The notes: generated from the letters alone by a model not told the origin. A DNA stretch of 57,515 bases from Legionellales bacterium (GCA_026399195.1 JAPLRK010000052.1:1-57515); one strand, 5' to 3'. Shown: positions 15,472-25,342, numbered from the stretch's first letter. Translations and numbers: made by a program.

Positions 15472-16920
15472 ATGACGGCTTTATTTTTTCCAGTGATCCT
15501 TGCTGGCGGCTCAGGGACTCGTCTTTGGCCATTGTCGCGTAAGAATTTTCCCAAGCAATTTTTAAGATTACAAGGGGAATCGTCCTTGTTGCAGCAAACT
15601 GTGCAACGATCGATGGCCCTGCCTCAAGCAAAAACGTTGATCGTCAGCAACGATGCGCATTATTTTCTGTGTCAAGAACAATTGCAAGCTTTTGAAACAA
15701 AAATCACTTACTTACTGGAGCCGTGTCCACGCAACACAGCCCCTGCTATTGCTAGTGCCGCACATTATCTCGAGTCGATCTCGGGTCGTGATGCCGTGAT
15801 GTTGATTCTACCTTCAGATCATTGGATTGCCGATGATGATGCCTGGTATGAGGCGATGTTGCTGGGGGCCGAAGTTGCTATGGCTCAGCAGGCCATCGTC
15901 ACTTTTGGTATCAAGCCCACCAGTGCAAAAACAGGGTATGGTTATATTGAAGCCGTCAGATCCCTCGACGCTCGTGTGCACAGGGTGAAGCGTTTTCGTG
16001 AAAAGCCAGATGCTCAATTGGCCGAAGCGTTTTTTTTGAGTGGAGACTATTCTTGGAACAGTGGGATGTTCATTTGTCAGGCAGGCACTTATCTTGATGA
16101 ATTAAAACGCCTTGCGCCAGATCTCTTCATACAAACTCAAGAAGCAGTCGCCAAAGCACATCAACAACACGATTATCTCAGGCTTGATGCGGATGCTTTT
16201 ATGAAGTGTCGTGATGCCTCTATCGATTATGCCGTGATGGAAAAAACTGACATTGCCATGGTGATTCCAGTCGATATGTCCTGGAGTGATTTAGGGTGTT
16301 GGACTGCAGTGTCTGAGGCCAGTGCATCAGATCCTGACGGCAATACCTTACATGGAAAAGTCCTTGTGAAGGATAGTCAAAATTGCCATATCAGCAGCGA
16401 AGAAACGCTGGTGACAACCTTAGGCATTCGCGATCAAATCATTGTCGTGACTCGCGATGCGGTGTTGGTTGCTGACAAAGCCTATTCACAGCAAGTCAAA
16501 GATATTGTTGCCGCTTTGACAGAAGAGCATGCGCAATTAGCACATGATCATCAACGAGTTTCTCGTCCATGGGGATACTATGAGGTGTTGGTGGAGGGCG
16601 CTACTTTTAAAGTGAAGCGTTTGATGGTGAAACCGGGGGCTAAATTATCTCTTCAAATGCATCAACATCGCGCAGAGCATTGGGTCGTGGTGGGAGGGCA
16701 AGCTGAGGTTGTCAATGATACCCAGCGGTTTCATTTAAGTGCTAATCAATCGACCTATATTCCTGAAAAAACACGTCATCGATTGAGTAACCCTGGACAA
16801 GATCCCTTGTACGTCATCGAGGTGCAAAGCGGCAGTTATCTTGGTGAGGACGACATTATTCGTTTTGATGATATCTATCAACGCCAAACATCAGAAGAAC
16901 TCAGCACAACTGATTTTTGA
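15472..16920 (+). CDS. manC: mannose-1-phosphate guanylyltransferase / mannose-6-phosphate isomerase
   Basis: A bifunctional enzyme of the ManC/AlgA type that makes GDP-mannose for surface polysaccharides or LPS. Encodes about 482 residues. The N-terminal nucleotidyltransferase domain shows ILAGGSGTRLWPLSR, FPKQF, the FREKPD motif and the WNSGMF motif. The C-terminal cupin (last 120 residues) begins RPWGYYEVL and carries LSLQMHQHRAEHWVVV with the metal-binding His and Gln/Glu residues of type II phosphomannose isomerases. ATG 15472 is preferred, with GTG 15466 in frame. A weak promoter (TTGATA 15411, TTAAAC 15434, 17-bp spacer) may drive it. No other sugar-nucleotide genes are adjacent. Confidence 0.94.
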   Translation: MTALFFPVILAGGSGTRLWPLSRKNFPKQFLRLQGESSLLQQTVQRSMALPQAKTLIVSNDAHYFLCQEQLQAFETKITYLLEPCPRNTAPAIASAAHYLESISGRDAVMLILPSDHWIADDDAWYEAMLLGAEVAMAQQAIVTFGIKPTSAKTGYGYIEAVRSLDARVHRVKRFREKPDAQLAEAFFLSGDYSWNSGMFICQAGTYLDELKRLAPDLFIQTQEAVAKAHQQHDYLRLDADAFMKCRDASIDYAVMEKTDIAMVIPVDMSWSDLGCWTAVSEASASDPDGNTLHGKVLVKDSQNCHISSEETLVTTLGIRDQIIVVTRDAVLVADKAYSQQVKDIVAALTEEHAQLAHDHQRVSRPWGYYEVLVEGATFKVKRLMVKPGAKLSLQMHQHRAEHWVVVGGQAEVVNDTQRFHLSANQSTYIPEKTRHRLSNPGQDPLYVIEVQSGSYLGEDDIIRFDDIYQRQTSEELSTTDF

Positions 16921-16990
16921 AATTACCCTGTTTTGTAAATTTCTGCTATGTTATAAAATAGAGCATATTGATTTTTGCCTTGGTGATTTT

Positions 16991-18877
16991 ATGTCCATTA
17001 GCCGAATTTTGGATGGCACCTCTTCTGGTGCCCTTGATGTCGCTTCTAGAAAAGCACTGTTCGGCTTGTTTGATAAAAAATATCAGCAGGGCAAAAGCAA
17101 GGCTTTTGAACCTCAAAAAATATTTGAACTGAGGCGTTCGTTAACCGTGTCTCTTGATGTCTACGGTTCACGTCTTGAACATATCAACCCAGCTATTTTC
17201 CCTTATTTGAATGTTCACCAGAAACAGGTCATCGAGCAAGAGCTTCTTTATGCATTTTATATTTTTTCAGCACAGTATCATTTGGATGAAGTGGAACAGA
17301 AGCGACAATGTTTAAAAGAAAGAAGTGAACAAATTCATACCTGTGCTTCATTAATCAATCAATTGCGACAGAGTTTAAGAAAAGAAACGCCTGAATCCTT
17401 GTTGGAAAAAAAGATCGATCAATCAGAAAAACATGCCAAATATCTAGGGTTGAAGGCAGGGCCTGAGATTGCAGCGTTGATGCTTAGGCTTACCACAGAG
17501 ACAGATGCCTGGGAAGGGGCGGGTAAAACGGAGAAGATCAAAACGAAGATGGGCGGGCTTAACGTTTGGCGTCTGTATTGGGTTTGGGGCGGAAGTTTTA
17601 CAAGTTTACTGATTAGTTTGCTACCGGATGATTTCTTTAAAAAGCAACAAGCACAGAGTACTTTGTCAACACCCGCACCGTTCACGGGATACCTGAGTTG
17701 GATTCTTTATTATGCGCGGTTTGGGATCAATTTGTCCCTGCTTTTAAAGCATACCATTGCGGGTCCTTGGATGAATGTTGAAGAGAAAAAACTTTTTGCA
17801 GGAGAAAAATACCCCACTTGGATGCGATTCAAAACGCAGTGGGATCAACGTAAATTCACCCTCCTGAATGACTCCATTTGGGCAACTGCTAATTTAGCTT
17901 GTTTTTTTTGGTTGATTGGTGAGGGCATGATGGGCTATTTTGGCAACATAGCGACGACGGCCTTGCTCTTCATGGACACTTGTATCAGCATTTGGCGCTA
18001 TTGTGAAGAGGACACGCAACATCAAAAGGACATGGTTAGGTATGAGCGAGATTTGAAGATATTACGAAGAAACATCAGGGCTACTTCTGATGAGGGCGAA
18101 CGGCACAGGCTTCAATTAGAGTTGCAAACGTTGACCAAGGCCAAAAAGAAATGTGAGTTTGATTGGCGATATAAAACCTATGGGCTCCAAAATGACATCG
18201 TGTATGCGGTTGGATTGATGGTCGCCTTTGCGGTGATGTGTGGTGTGCTTTGTCCTCCTAGCGTGTTGTTGCCAGCAACCGCATTACTGCTCGGTGTGAT
18301 AGGGGTAGCCCTTTGTTTTACGCTATCGGTCATTTATGCGGGGGTGGGTGCCGGGATTGACATGGCTAAGGTGCGAACGTCAAAAGTTGCTCTCCAAAAA
18401 GAAGGCCAAGCCCTTTTGAAAGAGTTTGTGGGTACAAAGGACGAGATGGTTAAAAAACGACTATATCTTGAGATGAAACAAATGGTTGCAGAAACCGATG
18501 AAAAAGCACAACAAATCCGATATCAACAGCGGGTTTTGATGCGAGATATGATCCTTAAAGTGATGATTCCGCCCTTGGTCTTTTTGTCGTTGGTGTTCAT
18601 GCCCTTGGGTGTGGGTCTTGGGGTGCTTGCGGTGGGATTTGCAATAGCCGTCATTTCACATAAGATGATTGAAGATGAGAAACCTGGAAAAACGGCATTG
18701 CCAAAGATGGACGAGGTGGCGTTCGCCCGGTTTGCGAAGCTTAAGAAACCGACTTTAGACGACCTCAATTCAAAGCCTGCTCTCGATCAGAAGAAAGCAA
18801 AAGGTGGCTTTTTTCATAAGGATTGGGAGCGAAATAACCTAGCACCCATGATGAAAGAGCCTTTGCCAACAAAGTAG
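16991..18877 (+). CDS. multi-pass membrane protein with coiled coils, function unknown
   Basis: Encodes 628 residues; I do not recognise a named family. I start at ATG 16991, which has GGTGA 5 bases upstream, rather than at codons inside manC. After a 180-residue helical, charged N-terminus, hydrophobic blocks occur at about 190-215, 229-258 (WILYYARFGINLSLLLKH), 293-337 (ACFFWLIGEGMMGYF), 399-455 and 517-560. Two highly charged helices, around 340-398 and 460-515, separate the last three and look like coiled coils. The C-terminus is basic and hydrophilic (KDWERNNLAPMMKEP). No signal peptide is evident. Long multi-pass/coiled-coil proteins of this kind are common among proteins that intracellular gammaproteobacteria deliver to host membranes, but that role here is inference. 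Confidence 0.85.
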   Translation: MSISRILDGTSSGALDVASRKALFGLFDKKYQQGKSKAFEPQKIFELRRSLTVSLDVYGSRLEHINPAIFPYLNVHQKQVIEQELLYAFYIFSAQYHLDEVEQKRQCLKERSEQIHTCASLINQLRQSLRKETPESLLEKKIDQSEKHAKYLGLKAGPEIAALMLRLTTETDAWEGAGKTEKIKTKMGGLNVWRLYWVWGGSFTSLLISLLPDDFFKKQQAQSTLSTPAPFTGYLSWILYYARFGINLSLLLKHTIAGPWMNVEEKKLFAGEKYPTWMRFKTQWDQRKFTLLNDSIWATANLACFFWLIGEGMMGYFGNIATTALLFMDTCISIWRYCEEDTQHQKDMVRYERDLKILRRNIRATSDEGERHRLQLELQTLTKAKKKCEFDWRYKTYGLQNDIVYAVGLMVAFAVMCGVLCPPSVLLPATALLLGVIGVALCFTLSVIYAGVGAGIDMAKVRTSKVALQKEGQALLKEFVGTKDEMVKKRLYLEMKQMVAETDEKAQQIRYQQRVLMRDMILKVMIPPLVFLSLVFMPLGVGLGVLAVGFAIAVISHKMIEDEKPGKTALPKMDEVAFARFAKLKKPTLDDLNSKPALDQKKAKGGFFHKDWERNNLAPMMKEPLPTK

Positions 18878-18945
18878 GAGATAAAATAGGGGATTGTCAA
18901 AAATAAGTGTATCATTGTACCTTTTATAGCCTATCAATGGCATTT

Positions 18946-20826
18946 ATGATGAATTATGACAAACATTTTGATGTGATCGTGGTTGGCGGAGGGCATGCGG
19001 GGACTGAGGCGGCACTCGCTGCTGCGCGCATGGGGGCAGAGACCTTATTGTTGACGCACAACCTTGATCTATTAGGTCAAATGTCGTGCAATCCGGCCAT
19101 AGGTGGGATTGGTAAAGGGCATTTGGTGAAAGAAATTGATGCTCTAGGGGGTGCCATGGCGATGGCGGCTGATCTTGCAGGGATTCAATTTCGTGTTCTC
19201 AATGCATCCAAAGGCCCTGCTGTTCGCGCTACTCGTGCGCAAGCTGATCGCGTCCTTTATCGACAAGCGATTCGACAACGCCTACAATCTGAGCCCCTTT
19301 TGACCTTGTTTCAACAAGCCATTGACGATGTTTTGATCGATGGGGAGCGCATCACGGGGGTTCGTACCCAGCTGGGTTTGACCTTTAGCGCTGACGCCGT
19401 TGTGCTGACGGTGGGTACGTTTCTCGGGGGTAAAATTCATGTGGGCTTCAATCAATCTGCCGGTGGACGCGCTGGCGACCCACCTTCTATCGCGTTAGCA
19501 GCTCGTCTCCGTGAACTTGCTCTTCCTGTGGGTCGATTGAAAACGGGAACACCGCCACGCATCGATGGGCGAACGCTAGATTATACTCAAATGAGTGTGC
19601 AACCTGGTGATACGCCCTTACCGGTTTTTTCTTATATGGGAAATGGTGGACAACATCCACAGCAAATCCCTTGTCACATCACTCATACCACTGAGGCGGG
19701 GCATCAGATCATCCGTGACAACTTGCATCAATCGCCCATGTATTCTGGTCAAATCGAAGGGGTTGGGCCACGTTATTGCCCCTCGATTGAAGACAAAGTC
19801 GTGCGCTTTGCAGATAAATCTTCGCATCAAATTTTTGTTGAGCCGGAAGGGCTAACGACGAATGAGGTCTACCCCAACGGTATTTCAACCAGCTTGCCTT
19901 TTGATGTGCAACAACAATTCGTTCGAACCATTAAGGGTTTTGAGCGAGCTCAAATCACACGACCTGGATATGCGATTGAGTATGATTATTTTGATCCCCG
20001 CGGCCTAACATCCTATTTGCAAACCAAACCTTTTGCCAACCTGTTTTTTGCAGGCCAAATCAATGGGACAACGGGCTATGAAGAGGCCGCCTCACAAGGG
20101 CTCATCGCTGGGATGAATGCGGCGTTGTTGGTCAAAGATAAACCTCTGTGGAGTCCTCGACGTGATGAGGCTTATGTGGGGGTTCTTATCGATGATCTGG
20201 TCACCTGTGGAACACAAGAGCCTTATCGTATGTTCACTTCTCGTGCAGAATACCGTTTGTTGCTTAGAGAAGATAATGCGGATTTACGTTTGACTGAAAA
20301 GGGTCGTGAATTAGGCTTAGTGGATGATGCACGGTGGGAGCGTTTTTGTGAAAAACGGGAATCGATTGCCCGCTTACACACCCAGCTGTTTGAGACTTGG
20401 GTTCGAGTTCGACACAATCAACATTTGGAACCGAACTTAAAGGCGCCGTTGTTGCATGATTGTCGAGCATCTGATCTTTTAAAGCGCCCTGAAATGACCT
20501 ATCAACATCTGGCTTCTGTTGCGGATTTGGGTTTGCCAATATGGGATGAGGCGGTGGCGATGCAAGTCGAGATCATGAGCAAATATGAGGGGTATATTGA
20601 GAGACAGCACCTCGAAATCTCGCGTCTTCAAAAACATGAACACACAGAGATCCCCTTGTCTTTTGATTACCATCAAGTGTCCAGTTTATCTCATGAAGTG
20701 ATTCAAAAACTTCACCAGGTGAAGCCCAAAACCCTTGCTCAAGCGGGTCGAATTTCTGGGGTGACACCAACAGCGGTGTCCATATTATGGATTCATTTAA
20801 AAAAACAAAAAAAACGAGCGGTATGA
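18946..20826 (+). CDS. mnmG: tRNA uridine 5-carboxymethylaminomethyl modification enzyme MnmG (GidA)
   Basis: MnmG, with MnmE, installs the cmnm5 group on wobble U34 of several tRNAs using FAD and methylene-tetrahydrofolate. Encodes about 626 residues. The FAD-binding [17 protein letters not shown] is close to the N-terminus, followed by [18 protein letters not shown], the [12 protein letters not shown] signature and RYCPSIEDK. The start is uncertain: ATG 18946 and 18949 put the FAD motif at the position seen in E. coli, but no strong Shine-Dalgarno sequence is present. It overlaps rsmG in an ATGA and leads the mnmG-rsmG-parA-parB cluster typical of the chromosome origin region. Confidence 0.97.
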   Translation: MMNYDKHFDVIVVGGGHAGTEAALAAARMGAETLLLTHNLDLLGQMSCNPAIGGIGKGHLVKEIDALGGAMAMAADLAGIQFRVLNASKGPAVRATRAQADRVLYRQAIRQRLQSEPLLTLFQQAIDDVLIDGERITGVRTQLGLTFSADAVVLTVGTFLGGKIHVGFNQSAGGRAGDPPSIALAARLRELALPVGRLKTGTPPRIDGRTLDYTQMSVQPGDTPLPVFSYMGNGGQHPQQIPCHITHTTEAGHQIIRDNLHQSPMYSGQIEGVGPRYCPSIEDKVVRFADKSSHQIFVEPEGLTTNEVYPNGISTSLPFDVQQQFVRTIKGFERAQITRPGYAIEYDYFDPRGLTSYLQTKPFANLFFAGQINGTTGYEEAASQGLIAGMNAALLVKDKPLWSPRRDEAYVGVLIDDLVTCGTQEPYRMFTSRAEYRLLLREDNADLRLTEKGRELGLVDDARWERFCEKRESIARLHTQLFETWVRVRHNQHLEPNLKAPLLHDCRASDLLKRPEMTYQHLASVADLGLPIWDEAVAMQVEIMSKYEGYIERQHLEISRLQKHEHTEIPLSFDYHQVSSLSHEVIQKLHQVKPKTLAQAGRISGVTPTAVSILWIHLKKQKKRAV

Positions 20827-21443
20827 GGACTGAACAAAGGCGGGTAGAGGAACTCATCCAATTAGGTTTGCAGCAACTGGGTTGCAATCTACCGAGTGGT
20901 CCTTTTTTCAATTATCTCGCGCTGTTGCAAAAGTGGAATCAAACGTATAATTTAACGGCCGTGCGTGATATGGAGTCTATGGTGTCACGTCATCTGCTAG
21001 ATAGCCTCTCCATTTTGCCTTGGATCAAAGGGCCACGTGTGCTGGATGTGGGGAGTGGCGCTGGACTTCCAGGCATTCCGCTGGCCATCGCGTGTCCTAA
21101 GTTGCAGGTGGTTTTATTAGACAGCAATGGCAAGAAGATTCGATTTTTACAGGAAGCCAAACGGGTGTTGGCTTTATCTCATCTTGATATCGTACAAACA
21201 CGCGCAGAAAGCTATCACCCGACGCAGGCTTTTGATACAGTAACGAGCCGAGCATTTGGCAGTTTAGATCAATTGATCCATGGAACACAGCACTTGATTT
21301 CCAAAGGGGGGATCTGGCTCGCTATGAAGGGACGACGACCTGATGCCGAATTGGCTGGGATCACGCATCCCTTTCGGATTGAGCCCTATAAAGTAGGTGG
21401 CATGGTCGATGCCCGATGTTGTGTCATCGTTGAAAGTTTTTAA
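20823..21443 (+). CDS. rsmG: 16S rRNA 7-methylguanosine-527 methyltransferase RsmG (GidB)
   Basis: RsmG methylates G527 of 16S rRNA with SAM. The 206 residues match the E. coli length. The SAM-binding motif [20 protein letters not shown] is around residues 70-90, preceded by the conserved [12 protein letters not shown]. The catalytic-side motif [12 protein letters not shown] follows. The start is ATG 20823, which shares an ATGA with the mnmG stop. parA starts 14 bp downstream, consistent with a single operon. Confidence 0.97.
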   Translation: MRTEQRRVEELIQLGLQQLGCNLPSGPFFNYLALLQKWNQTYNLTAVRDMESMVSRHLLDSLSILPWIKGPRVLDVGSGAGLPGIPLAIACPKLQVVLLDSNGKKIRFLQEAKRVLALSHLDIVQTRAESYHPTQAFDTVTSRAFGSLDQLIHGTQHLISKGGIWLAMKGRRPDAELAGITHPFRIEPYKVGGMVDARCCVIVESF

Positions 21444-21457
21444 ATCAAGGAATAACC

Positions 21458-22228
21458 ATGGCGAAAGTGATAGCCATTGCTAATCAGAAAGGTGGCGTGG
21501 GAAAAACAACCACAGCAGTTAATTTGGCGGCTTCATTGGCGGCTAATACACAGAAAATCCTGTTGGTTGATCTTGATCCTCAAGGCAATGCGACCATGGG
21601 AAGTGGTGTCGATAAAAACAGTTTGGTGCACACCACAAACGACGTGATACTGCATGACTGCTTAGCTCTGCAAGCGTCGTTATCAACCGCCGGGGGTTTT
21701 GATTTGATTCCGGCCAATGGGGACTTGACCGTTGCAGAAGTAAGTTTGATGGCGCGTCATCACCGAGAAACGTTTTTATTTAAAGCCCTGCAACCCTTGC
21801 AAAGCATGTACCAATATATTTTTATTGATTGCCCTCCTGCGTTGAACACGTTGACCATCAATGCCTTGGTCTCTGCAGATTCAGTCTTAATTCCGATGCA
21901 ATGTGAATATTATGCATTAGAAGGCTTAGCGGCATTGTTATCCACTATTGAGCAAGTCAAACAGAGCGTGAATCCACGCCTTCAACTCGAAGGGGTGTTG
22001 CGGACGATGTATGATGCTCGAAGTCGGTTGTGTTCTGATGTGTCCAAGCAATTGTTAGAGCATTTCAGCCACAAAGTATATCGTACTGTGGTTCCTAGAA
22101 ATGTTCGTTTAGCAGAGGCCCCAAGCCATGGGCTATCAGCACTGCAATATGATAGAACATCGCCAGGTGCCGCTGCATATATGGTATTGGCGTCTGAATT
22201 CATGGGGAAACAACCCGTAGCCCACTAA
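21458..22228 (+). CDS. parA: chromosome partitioning ATPase ParA (Soj)
   Basis: ParA is a DNA-bound ATPase that moves ParB-parS complexes and so separates chromosome origins. The 256 residues have the deviant Walker A KGGVGKTT at the N-terminus with its signature lysine, the switch I/A' motif LLVDLDPQGNATMG and Walker B FIDCPPAL. There is no N-terminal DNA-binding extension, so this is the short chromosomal Soj type. SD AAGGA precedes ATG 21458. It is followed after 22 bp by parB. Confidence 0.97.
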   Translation: MAKVIAIANQKGGVGKTTTAVNLAASLAANTQKILLVDLDPQGNATMGSGVDKNSLVHTTNDVILHDCLALQASLSTAGGFDLIPANGDLTVAEVSLMARHHRETFLFKALQPLQSMYQYIFIDCPPALNTLTINALVSADSVLIPMQCEYYALEGLAALLSTIEQVKQSVNPRLQLEGVLRTMYDARSRLCSDVSKQLLEHFSHKVYRTVVPRNVRLAEAPSHGLSALQYDRTSPGAAAYMVLASEFMGKQPVAH

Positions 22229-22250
22229 TGGGATTTATTTGAGGTCACTT

Positions 22251-23129
22251 ATGGTTGTGAAACGTGGTGGTTTGGGGCGCAATTTATCTGCATTGCTAAC
22301 CCATACAGACACAAGCTTGCTTGTGGCGGATGCAGAACTTGGTGTTGAGCCGACCAAACTTGCTATTCATTGTCTTACGCCTGGTAAATATCAGCCGCGG
22401 ATCGCGATTGATGATGCTTCAGTTCTTGAACTGTCAGAGTCCATCAAAAAACAGGGCTTGTTACAACCCCTTGTCGTGCGTGAAGTGGCCCAGGGTCGTT
22501 ATGAAATTTTGGCAGGAGAGCGACGTTGGCGGGCTTGCCAGTTGGCTGGAATGAGTCATATACCTGTTGTGGTACGCCAAGTGGATGATGAAACGGCGAT
22601 GGCCATCGCTTTGGTTGAAAATTTACAACGGCAAGATTTGAATGCTATGGAACAGGCCCGAGCCATGCATCGTTTAACCACCGAGTTCGGCCTAACTCAT
22701 CAACAAATTGCAGATTTACTCAGTAAATCACGAACGGCAGTCACCAATTTTCTTCGCCTGTTGAATTTGTGCTCGGAAGTTCGGCATATGCTGGAGCAGG
22801 GTCTCTTGGAGATGGGTCATGCACGTTGCTTGTTGATGCTAGATGAAACCCAGCAGCTTTCTGTGGCGCAAAGGGTTATTGATAAGCAATTGTCTGTTAG
22901 AGAAGCAGAGTTATGGGTGGCTCGAGTGAAGGACGGCGGTGGTGGGCATGTTGTCCCTACAAAGACGACGATGCTTACCCCCTCCGTTGATAGTGCTTTG
23001 CAGACCTTAGCACATCAATTACGAACCAAAGTGTTTATTAAGCCAGGGAAAGCCGGCAAGGGCACCTTAATGATTCACTATGATGACTTCGACGCATTGC
23101 AACAAATGATTGGTCAATTGATAGAGTAG
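22251..23129 (+). CDS. parB: chromosome partitioning protein ParB (Spo0J)
   Basis: ParB binds parS sites and spreads as a CTP-dependent clamp. Encodes 292 residues. The N-terminus has the ParA-activating basic stretch (KRGGLGRNLSAL). The ParB/Srx domain follows, with QPRIAIDD, GLLQPLVVR and the CTP-binding GERRWRA. A helix-turn-helix (THQQIADLLSKSRTAVTNFL) lies mid-protein and a C-terminal dimerisation domain closes it. ATG 22251 has GAGG 6 bases upstream and is preferred over TTG 22239. I found no full TGTTNCACGTGAAACA-type parS site by eye in the window. Confidence 0.97.
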   Translation: MVVKRGGLGRNLSALLTHTDTSLLVADAELGVEPTKLAIHCLTPGKYQPRIAIDDASVLELSESIKKQGLLQPLVVREVAQGRYEILAGERRWRACQLAGMSHIPVVVRQVDDETAMAIALVENLQRQDLNAMEQARAMHRLTTEFGLTHQQIADLLSKSRTAVTNFLRLLNLCSEVRHMLEQGLLEMGHARCLLMLDETQQLSVAQRVIDKQLSVREAELWVARVKDGGGGHVVPTKTTMLTPSVDSALQTLAHQLRTKVFIKPGKAGKGTLMIHYDDFDALQQMIGQLIE

Positions 23130-23140
23130 TGGTGGTTCAT

Positions 23141-23491
23141 ATGTCACAACAGATGGGATTTCTTGCTGAAAAAGAGGCGCTTCATTATTTGTTGTCGCAA
23201 GGATTGACATGGATTGAGAGCAATTATCATTGTCGTATGGGGGAGATTGATTTGATCATGTGGCATGGAGAGACCTTGGTGTTTGTGGAAGTAAAGGCCA
23301 GAGCCTCTCGGGTTTATGGGGGTGCGGTGGCCAGCGTGACTTATGCGAAACAACAGAAACTGATCAAGACGGCTTCTCTTTATTTGCTGCACAAAAAAAG
23401 TTATGACAAGCATCCTGTTCGTTTTGATGTGATAGGGATGGAAGGGGTGCCGGCACGAGTTCATTGGATTCAGAATGCATTTGGCTTATGA
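23141..23491 (+). CDS. yraN: UPF0102 family nuclease-like protein YraN
   Basis: Encodes 116 residues of the YraN family, a small restriction-endonuclease-like fold of uncertain role. The family motifs are present: GFLAEKEALHYL at the start, the acidic GEIDLIMWHGETLVFVEVKAR core (E-x-D...E-V-K, a PD-(D/E)xK-like arrangement) and DVIG near the end. ATG 23141 is favoured, with GTG 23129 and 23132 also in frame. The neighbours diaA and dolP match the conserved yraN-diaA-dolP order of enterobacteria, here inserted between parB and the ATP synthase genes. Confidence 0.93.
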   Translation: MSQQMGFLAEKEALHYLLSQGLTWIESNYHCRMGEIDLIMWHGETLVFVEVKARASRVYGGAVASVTYAKQQKLIKTASLYLLHKKSYDKHPVRFDVIGMEGVPARVHWIQNAFGL

Positions 23492-23515
23492 TCGCGCCCG
23501 ATCCTTAGGAGATTT

Positions 23516-24115
23516 ATGACACAGATGGAAGAACGAATCAGACATCTTTTTGGTGTCAGCATAGAAGCCCAAATTGCAGTGGCTGATACGCTTTCACCAA
23601 CCATTGCGAAGGCTTCGCAGCGCTTGGTGAACTGTTTGCTGAACGATGGTCGAATCTTATTGTGTGGTAACGGAGGCTCTGGGGCAAATTGTTTACATTT
23701 TACAGCGGCGATGTTGAATCATTTTGATGTCGAGCGACCTCCTCTGCCCGTCATTGCCCTTTCCTCTGATATGTCCGTCTTGACAGCTATTACGAATGAG
23801 GGACATTTTGATCAAGTTTTTGCCCGTCAAATCCAAGCCTTGGGACAAGAGGGCGACGTACTGATAGCTCTTTCTACTACCGGGAATTCCGATAGCGTGT
23901 TGCAGGCGGTGAACGCGGCGAATGATCGAGGCATGGACACGGTCGCTTTGAGTGGTCGAGATGGCGGCATGCTTCAGAATCATCTAGGTCCTGAGGATAT
24001 TGAATTGAGGATTCAAGGGGATACCTCTGCGCGGATCAGAGAAACCCATTTGTTTATTTTGCACTGTTTTTGCGATCTGATTGATCAATCGTTATTTGGC
24101 CAAATGTTGGGGTAA
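23516..24115 (+). CDS. diaA: SIS-domain protein, DiaA/GmhA family
   Basis: Encodes 199 residues. DiaA is a tetrameric SIS protein that binds DnaA and promotes timely replication initiation in E. coli; the related GmhA makes heptose for LPS. The protein aligns along its length with DiaA. Visible are ILLCGNGGSGANCLHFTAA (phosphosugar-binding Ser), ERPPLPVIALSSD, LIALSTTGNSDSVLQAV, and a C-terminal LFILHCFCDLIDQSLF. The yraN/dolP context favours DiaA over GmhA. SD AGGAG is 5 bases upstream. Confidence 0.85.
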   Translation: MTQMEERIRHLFGVSIEAQIAVADTLSPTIAKASQRLVNCLLNDGRILLCGNGGSGANCLHFTAAMLNHFDVERPPLPVIALSSDMSVLTAITNEGHFDQVFARQIQALGQEGDVLIALSTTGNSDSVLQAVNAANDRGMDTVALSGRDGGMLQNHLGPEDIELRIQGDTSARIRETHLFILHCFCDLIDQSLFGQMLG

Positions 24116-24117
24116 GC

Positions 24118-24681
24118 ATGAGTATAAAATCTATTGTTGTGTTGTTGTGCGGCGCACTTCTGGCTAGTTGTGCGGCCGTGATGGTCGTTGGTGCCGCTGG
24201 TGGAATGGTTGTTTATGATAGGCGGAGCGTGTCGATGTTGGAGCGAGATGCGCGAATTTTTTATGTGACGCACAAAGCCATTGTCTCTGATCCAAGATTT
24301 CGTGGATCCCGGATCCTTGTGACCAGTTACAATCAAGTGGTTTTATTGGTGGGGCAAACCCCCATCTCATCTTTGCGAGTTGTGGCGGAAAAAATTGCGC
24401 AAAGCACCCCCAATGTACGAAGAGTCTATGATGAAGTGACTATCGATCCCCCACTCCCTCTGTCACAACGGAGCAAAGATACCCTCATCACAGGACAGGT
24501 GCGAAGTAAAATGTTGACCAAAAAAGGATTGGAATCGGGTTCTATTCATTTGCTGACCGAAAATAAGGTAGTCTATTTGATGGGTATCGTCACTCACGAG
24601 CAAGCCAATTTGGCGGTCAGTGCAGCCAGAGGGGTGAAAGGGGTGAGCAAGGTGGTTAAACTCTTTCAATATATTAGCTAA
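24118..24681 (+). CDS. dolP: BON-domain outer-membrane lipoprotein DolP (YraP)
   Basis: DolP is a lipoprotein of two BON domains that supports outer-membrane integrity. The 187 residues start with a lipoprotein signal sequence ending in the lipobox LLASC (Cys near residue 18). Two BON repeats follow, each with the hydrophobic core and V-x-L-x-G turn (QVVLLVGQTPI and VVYLMGIVTHE). The DRRSV segment after the signal is shared with E. coli DolP. It starts 2 bp after diaA and ends 2 bp before a second BON gene, so the three are surely co-translated. Confidence 0.92.
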   Translation: MSIKSIVVLLCGALLASCAAVMVVGAAGGMVVYDRRSVSMLERDARIFYVTHKAIVSDPRFRGSRILVTSYNQVVLLVGQTPISSLRVVAEKIAQSTPNVRRVYDEVTIDPPLPLSQRSKDTLITGQVRSKMLTKKGLESGSIHLLTENKVVYLMGIVTHEQANLAVSAARGVKGVSKVVKLFQYIS

Positions 24682-24683
24682 GG

Positions 24684-25265
24684 ATGTGGCTCGCACGATG
24701 TGTTACCTTAGGTTTGGTGGCGTCTATTGCTTTGTTGACGGGTTGTATTACGGATGTATGGACCGGCGCCAATCTAGTTTACAATCGCCACAATGTCTAT
24801 AAAACACTCAGTGACTTTCAATTGGGAGCCAAAGCAAATCGAGCTTTATACCAAGATCAAGTTTTTAAGGGGCCTGATTGCTTGATTGATTTGGCGGTGA
24901 TCAATGGCGATGTTTTGTTGGCGGGCCATGTGCCAACAGATGCTTTGCGCCAAGAGGCGATGCAGCGCATCAAAGTCCTTCCGGGCAAACGTCGTTTGTT
25001 TGATCAATTGTCAATCAGCTCCGTGTCAACCAATGAGTTACTGGATCATTGGATCACCACCAAAATTCGTGGAGAAATTTTAGGAGATTCCAGCATCGAC
25101 CCACATGGATTTAAAGTAGTGACTTCCGATCAAATCGTTTACCTCATGGGTGATGTGATTCCAAGTGAAGCGGGTCGTGTGATTCACATGGCGAGATCAT
25201 GTGATGGGGTGCGGCGCGTGGTGACGCTATTTAAATATTATCACTTGAGTGATAAACCAAAATAA
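24684..25265 (+). CDS. second BON-domain lipoprotein, diverged DolP paralogue
   Basis: Encodes 193 residues with a lipoprotein signal sequence and lipobox LLTGC. It follows dolP with the layout YNRHNV (compare DolP DRRSV) and BON-like repeats containing INGDVLLAGHVP and QIVYLMGDVIP, ending in a VVTLFKYY strand like DolP's VVKLFQYI. These parallels suggest a tandem duplication of dolP followed by strong divergence. The start ATG 24684 is 2 bp after the dolP stop. A terminator hairpin follows at 25268-25287. Confidence 0.85.
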   Translation: MWLARCVTLGLVASIALLTGCITDVWTGANLVYNRHNVYKTLSDFQLGAKANRALYQDQVFKGPDCLIDLAVINGDVLLAGHVPTDALRQEAMQRIKVLPGKRRLFDQLSISSVSTNELLDHWITTKIRGEILGDSSIDPHGFKVVTSDQIVYLMGDVIPSEAGRVIHMARSCDGVRRVVTLFKYYHLSDKPK

Positions 25266-25287
25266 AAGGCCCAGGTTACCCTAGGCC
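25258..25287 (-). terminator. rho-independent terminator facing the minus-strand small gene
   Basis: On the minus strand GGCCTAGG-GTAA-CCTGGGCC (one mismatch) is followed by TTTTATTTT. It closes the minus-strand transcript of the 25343-25588 gene and abuts the stop of the second BON gene. Confidence 0.65.
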
Positions 25288-25342
25288 GTTTGATGCTTTT
25301 CCAATCAGGAAGTGGCTAACCTGAAGGGATACTTATACTGTA

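Noticed and set aside
23144-23464. Minus-strand 106-codon frame opposite yraN
   Set aside because: Antisense shadow of a clear YraN-family gene.
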